Of a DNA stretch of 9,012 nucleotides, positions 6,501 through 9,012 are shown one piece after another. The DNA comes from Streptosporangiaceae bacterium. Lineage in GTDB: Bacteria; Actinomycetota; Actinomycetes; Streptosporangiales; Streptosporangiaceae. The notes beneath the pieces are model-generated. The model worked only from the letters and a program-made list of their open reading frames with translations, was not told the DNA's origin and searched no databases. The translations under genes and the position numbers were made by a program. Location: assembly GCA_030040815.1 (NCBI GenBank), contig JASHSZ010000608.1, positions 1 through 9,012 of the forward strand, written 5' to 3'. How positions within the stretch are numbered: position 1 is the stretch's first letter; each line of letters opens with the position of its first letter.

Positions 6501-8511
6501 CGAGATGTGGCTGTGGAACAAGACCACCGGCGCTCTGTACCTATGGCAGCTGACCGGCCTGACCGGCGAGACGACCGGCGGGTTCAACACAAGCACCTTC
6601 ACGAACACCAACCCCACCGCGACGCTGAGCTGCACTGCCAGCGGAACTGCTTGCGGGCCGGGTGCCCAGACCGAGATCTCCGCGGACTGGAACCAGGGCG
6701 CCACTCTGGACACCTTCCAGGCCACGGAGATCGACGGTGAGCCTGGGCTGGTCACCGTCTCTGGCACCGGCCAGGTCCAGTCTTGGTACTGGAACGGCAC
6801 CACCATGACTCAGGCAGGAAGCACCCAGGACCTGCTCACCGCCGACCACACCTGGCTGCTGGACGAGGGGACCAGCGGATCTGTCGGCACCGCAGCGGCA
6901 ACTGACCAGCCCGGCGCCACGGACACCGCGCAGGACCTGACCGGCAACACCGGCACGAACTGGAACACCGGCGGCCCCATGTTCAGCCCGGACGTCGCCT
7001 TTAACGGCAGCAACGGCGGCCACCTGATCTCGTCGGCCGCGGTGTTTAACCCCGACAGCAGTTACTCCATCTCCGCCTGGGTCAACCCGTCCGCGCTCGG
7101 CGGCACCGTGTTCTCCCTGAACGGCACCGACGACTCCTCGGTCGAGGTGTCGTCCACCACGAACGATCACTGGTCGATCGGCGCCAACACCGGCGGGACC
7201 ACCACCGACAGCTACGCCAGCGTGCCCGGAGGCACCGTACAGCTAGGCATGTGGATCAACCTCACCCTCACCTACGACACCGTCGGCAACCTCGACCTCC
7301 TAGACCTTTACGTCAACGGTGTCGAAATCGCCTCCCTGTACGCCACCCCGCCTGCCGTGACCGGACCGTTCGTTCTCGGCGCTAGCCAGTCCGCCGGTGG
7401 CTATGGCAGCTACCTCACCGGACAGCTCGCGGACGTCCAGATCTGGGACAGCCTTACTATCGCGCCCACGGCGACGGGAGTTACGGGAGCTCCAGCTGCC
7501 TTTGACTCGCTGACCGGCAACCAGGACTTGTACGCGTCTGGGACGAGCGGGACCGAGTATCAGGACACACTGAGCCCCTCGACCGGCCTCTGGTCGGGTT
7601 GGCAGAACATGAACGGCGTGCTCACCGGCGGCACAGCTGCCATCTACAACCCCGACACCGGAAGCGAGCAGGTCTTCGGGGTCGGAACGACTGATTCTGT
7701 GTACGTAGACTCCTGGGCCAACGCATCCAGCGGCTGGTCGGGCTGGCAGGCCCTGGCCACCGGCTCTTTCACCGGAACCCCGGCCGTCCTCTACGACCCG
7801 GCCAGCGGCAACGTGGAGGTCTACGCCACGTCCACCAGCGGCACTCCAGAAGAGGATTACTGGATACGCACCGAAGAGAAGTGGTCAGGCTGGCAAAGCC
7901 TCGGCGGGGATCTCACCGGCAGCCCGGCCGCGGTGTACAACCCGTCCATCGGCGGCGTGCAGGTCTTCGGGATCGGAACGACGGCTGATATGTACGTAGA
8001 CACCTGGACTCCGGCCAGCGGCTGGTCGAGCTGGCAGGTAATGACCACCGGCACCTTCACCGGAACCCCGGCTGCCCTCTACGACCCGGCCAGCGGCAAC
8101 GTGGAGGTCTACGCCAGGTCAACGTCGACCAAGAACGCGCCGGAGGAGGATTCCTGGATCTCGTCCGAAGGCAAGTGGTCGGGCTGGAACAACCTCGGCG
8201 GCGGTCTCAGCACCAGCCCAGCCGCCATCTACAACCCCAACACCAACAACCTGGAAGTATTCGGCGCCGGGACGGGGTCGACCCCGACCGTGTACGAAGA
8301 CACCTGGACGCCAGGCACTGGCTGGTCGAACTGGGTCAGCATAGGTGGCGCGCTCACCAGCACTCCAGCCGCCGTCTTCAACCCCAACGCCGACACCGTG
8401 GAAATATTCGGCATCGGGACGACGGGGGAAGTGTACGAAAACACCTCGACCTCAGGCAGCAGCTGGTCTGGATGGACAAGCCTCGGCTCCACCACCTTGA
8501 GCAACTTGTAG
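3592..8511 (+). CDS. Large secreted DNRLRE/LamG protein with C-terminal seven-bladed propeller
   Basis: 1,639 residues, probably an extracellular glycan- or surface-binding protein; no catalytic motif was recognised. Residues 1-36 are a signal peptide (RPRSRTWR, then GLLGAAALVAGLG, cleavage near APAAAA). Residues ~45-290 are the N-terminal module found in many actinobacterial RHS and DNRLRE proteins (ANPDGTFTL at 84-92, MWDS at 247-250). Residues ~304-503 look like a DNRLRE-type jelly-roll (YPEYLDPNW, then TTWDSQPAW from 404). Residues ~504-740 are Ser/Thr/Ala-rich Ig-like segments with paired cysteines. FG-GAP/VCBS-like acidic loops follow, DLTGDGIPDLL at 750-760 and EFTDSGFNDVE at 824-834. 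A LamG domain spans ~1085-1288 (YSISAWVNP, LYVNG, YLTGQLADVQIWD). Residues 1299-1639 are seven ~48-residue repeats. There is no LPXTG anchor or C-terminal membrane segment, so it is likely released or held non-covalently. It follows control copy 2; codon 24 is TTA, the only one I found in the frame. The start at 3592 is chosen from the ribosome site and the match to the relic's start. Confidence 0.93.
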   Translation: MRPRSRTWRTTSLGVAGLLGAAALVAGLGAAPAAAAPAKPASADAASAGQHVYQTPQQASAQAIRTGEKVAVTGSTTPTSTLTANPDGTFTLTESTAPVRAKVGGTWRNLDASLVRNSDGTWSPAVSSQPLTLSGGGTGPLATTTYGTYSLALTAPMRLPAPVIAGDTATYDSVLPGVDLIVTAQPSGGFSEVLRIASAAAAANPALQALTFTTKTKGVTLKTAGNGSITAVDRAGQVIFAAPAPQMWDSASTTAGTGPTVGAAESTAAGPGAGAHIGRLGVSLAGGRITLTPDRQLLTGPGAVYPEYLDPNWDAAGSAASSWAYVSQQFPTTSYYDTDLTLQVGQDPDATSYTSYSFYTLPIPSQVYGAVINTAYAYFPEVWAYSCTASPVQAWLTGAISSKTTWDSQPAWDSELGSDDVAYGWSPSGEAGGPPPSGDTGCGDNDVAYTITSTVATAAADGWPGVTIGLKASDTTDPTGWKQFADPDSSPSGNATLSITYADTPATPVLSTSPAANCATGTSVLGNGNVSLNATVSDVNGTATGSYTVTYTAYADGNTADTFATNPSMSVPATAGNTAALQLKAADLENAVSKDGSNDQVPITWTASVSDGVSNSTTGVTVPSSPTASCTFIFSTAVPGAPQIFDSAGNPGCDTLTYTAGTAASFTLEPNGTSTAATEPTSYTYQLNGGNPVTVNASTSSPYSAAITVTPTGFTNTLIVEATGPGGNIGQASSCNIGASRPTTAAADQDLTGDGIPDLLTVGNGTTGTASGGGLWLATGQAGSKGFDGTVTLPATDIAPLGPQPTASPGNPASWNGLKVITGEFTDSGFNDVEAYDPGTPNVYVLPGNGNGTVDTGVGPPQLTDVFDDTNFTGSGIAIYPLQLVNAYHVSCAGQSSCEDYPDQIGLFSDTEAGAYLAYFENSNGDNSFDAGNYNGLPFELTNTSPDGTMDWTDWTITTANTTPAAASGTEMWLWNKTTGALYLWQLTGLTGETTGGFNTSTFTNTNPTATLSCTASGTACGPGAQTEISADWNQGATLDTFQATEIDGEPGLVTVSGTGQVQSWYWNGTTMTQAGSTQDLLTADHTWLLDEGTSGSVGTAAATDQPGATDTAQDLTGNTGTNWNTGGPMFSPDVAFNGSNGGHLISSAAVFNPDSSYSISAWVNPSALGGTVFSLNGTDDSSVEVSSTTNDHWSIGANTGGTTTDSYASVPGGTVQLGMWINLTLTYDTVGNLDLLDLYVNGVEIASLYATPPAVTGPFVLGASQSAGGYGSYLTGQLADVQIWDSLTIAPTATGVTGAPAAFDSLTGNQDLYASGTSGTEYQDTLSPSTGLWSGWQNMNGVLTGGTAAIYNPDTGSEQVFGVGTTDSVYVDSWANASSGWSGWQALATGSFTGTPAVLYDPASGNVEVYATSTSGTPEEDYWIRTEEKWSGWQSLGGDLTGSPAAVYNPSIGGVQVFGIGTTADMYVDTWTPASGWSSWQVMTTGTFTGTPAALYDPASGNVEVYARSTSTKNAPEEDSWISSEGKWSGWNNLGGGLSTSPAAIYNPNTNNLEVFGAGTGSTPTVYEDTWTPGTGWSNWVSIGGALTSTPAAVFNPNADTVEIFGIGTTGEVYENTSTSGSSWSGWTSLGSTTLSNL
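7486..8508 (+). repeat. Seven PLL/DUF346-like propeller blades within the large protein
   Basis: Blades begin at residues 1299, 1347, 1396, 1444, 1492, 1542 and 1591, spacing 48-50. The consensus is PAA-(I/V/L)-Y-(N/D)-P, then (V)(E/Q)V(F/Y), then a G-T loop, a Y-x-D-x-W-like strand and a GWSGWQ-like turn before the next blade. The pattern matches the repeat of PLL-type bacterial lectins (Pfam DUF346 family), in which seven blades close a ring. Known members bind fucose or related sugars, so sugar binding is a reasonable inference; the ligand is unknown. The stop codon follows directly after blade seven, so the ring is probably complete. Confidence 0.82.
7630..8214 (+). repeat. Two-blade tandem duplication (blades 2+3 and 4+5)
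   Basis: Unit one is 7630-7920 and unit two is 7921-8214. Blades 2 and 4 share VFG.GTT...YVD.W; blades 3 and 5 share YDPASGNVEVYA.STS and PEED.WI. At DNA level, long near-identical runs recur 288 bases apart, for example from 7771 and from 8059. The duplicated unit is two blades (96 codons), more recent than the seven-blade expansion. Blade 5 has gained a few residues (TKNA) absent from blade 3. Confidence 0.85.
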
Positions 8512-8513
8512 AT

Positions 8514-8551
8514 CGCCTCGCCTCGCGTTCAGCAAGCTCCAGCGAGCGAGG
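8514..8551. terminator. Possible hairpin between convergent genes
   Basis: The 45-base gap between the two stop codons holds CCTCGC (8521-8526) facing GCGAGG (8546-8551), with alternative CTCGC/GCGAG pairings. It is GC-rich and lacks a T-run on either strand. Position between convergent genes favours a bidirectional terminator, but the structure is weak evidence by itself. Confidence 0.3.
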
Positions 8552-8556
8552 AACGG

Positions 8557-9012
8557 TCAGCGCTCCGGACTCCGCCGGCTGACCGTGTTCTCGGACGCCC
8601 TGGCGGCCGCCTCGCGGCGGAACGCGCGCACCCGGATGAGCACAAAGGCCACGATCGCGGCCACTACCAGCGCGGCCACGACGTACCCGGCCACTGACAG
8701 GTCGTGCTCGACGGTATGCCAGGCCGACCCCACGCCGTAGCCGATGCTGGCGATCACGCTGCCATAGATCAGCGTCCCGATCAGGCTGAGTACGCCGAAG
8801 CGCAGCGCCGGCACCCCGGCGAAACCGGCGACGACCGCGGTGAAGGAGCGCACGAACGGCAGCGCGCGGCCCACCGGTATCGCCCACGCGCCGCGGCCGA
8901 CCAGGAACCGCTCGGTTCGGTCCAGATCGGCCTTCGTGATCAGCAGGTACCGGCCCAGCCGCTCGACGACCGGGCGCTCCGCGACGCGTCCGACGCCGTA
9001 GGACACATACGA
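8557..9012 (-). CDS. DedA-family membrane protein, C-terminal part (runs off right edge)
   Basis: The reading frame enters from base 9012 and ends at TGA 8559-8557, about 151 visible codons. The sequence shows the DedA/VTT pattern: YGVGR...RP...ERLGRYLLITKADLDRTERF, then the conserved PVGRALPFVRSFTAVVAG stretch with its Arg and Pro residues, then hydrophobic segments (FGVLSLIGTLIYGSVIASIG and GYVVAALVVAAIVAFVLI) and a basic tail RVRAFRREAAARAS. Family members are usually around 200-220 residues, so roughly the first 50-70 residues, including the first membrane segment, lie outside. A GTG at 9006 would open a shorter frame, but the family-like sequence continues upstream, so it is not taken as the start. 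DedA proteins are inner-membrane proteins linked to lipid flipping and membrane homeostasis. The gene converges on the large secreted protein with a 45-base gap and appears functionally unrelated. Confidence 0.92.
   Translation of the reverse strand, partial: SYVSYGVGRVAERPVVERLGRYLLITKADLDRTERFLVGRGAWAIPVGRALPFVRSFTAVVAGFAGVPALRFGVLSLIGTLIYGSVIASIGYGVGSAWHTVEHDLSVAGYVVAALVVAAIVAFVLIRVRAFRREAAARASENTVSRRSPER

Noticed and set aside
1..9012. CRISPR array, tRNA or rRNA gene
   Set aside because: No regularly spaced short repeats with unique spacers were seen; the only regular repeat is the coding propeller. No tRNA cloverleaf or rRNA sequence was recognised.

Overview
The window comes from a high-GC actinomycete (Actinomycetota). 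Coding regions show strong GC bias at third codon positions, ribosome sites are GA-rich, secreted proteins have Ala-rich signal peptides, and all three secreted-protein starts carry the rare TTA codon. The exact genus cannot be read from the sequence. The window has two incomplete genes at its edges, one very large complete secreted protein, one gene relic, and a duplicated control region.

Layout, left to right. (1) 1-2427, minus strand: the first 809 codons of an RHS-family secreted protein. Its RHS repeats and C-terminal (possibly toxin) end lie beyond the left edge. The frame is open across all 2.4 kb and has no stop inside the window. (2) 2428-2767: a divergent control region with a promoter-like pair, a perfect 12-bp hairpin and a long leader. 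(3) 2768-3120: a broken relic of a gene closely related to the next large gene. It keeps the promoter, leader and signal peptide, then jumps directly to material matching the junction before and the end of the LamG domain, in three different frames. (4) 3121-3239: about 120 bp with no recognisable gene. (5) 3240-3591: a second, diverged copy of the control region, driving (6) 3592-8511, plus strand, a 1,639-residue secreted multidomain protein. Its parts in order are: signal peptide, the N-terminal module common in actinobacterial RHS/DNRLRE proteins, a DNRLRE-like jelly-roll, Ig-like segments, FG-GAP/VCBS-like calcium-binding motifs, a LamG lectin-like domain, and seven ~48-residue repeats that look like a complete seven-bladed PLL/DUF346-type beta-propeller. 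(7) 8557-9012, minus strand and convergent: the C-terminal ~150 residues of a DedA-family membrane protein, whose start lies beyond the right edge.

How it may work together (inference): the RHS protein and the large protein are both secreted, are transcribed divergently from a shared control region, and belong to families that commonly share N-terminal modules. The LamG and propeller modules suggest glycan or surface binding, while RHS proteins often deliver polymorphic toxins or act in contact-dependent interactions. The second control copy still carries a degraded version of the RHS ribosome-binding region on its left side. An entire divergent pair was therefore probably duplicated, and each copy then lost one partner. 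A single TTA codon in each of the three signal peptides points to possible bldA-type translational control. The DedA gene looks like an unrelated housekeeping neighbour.
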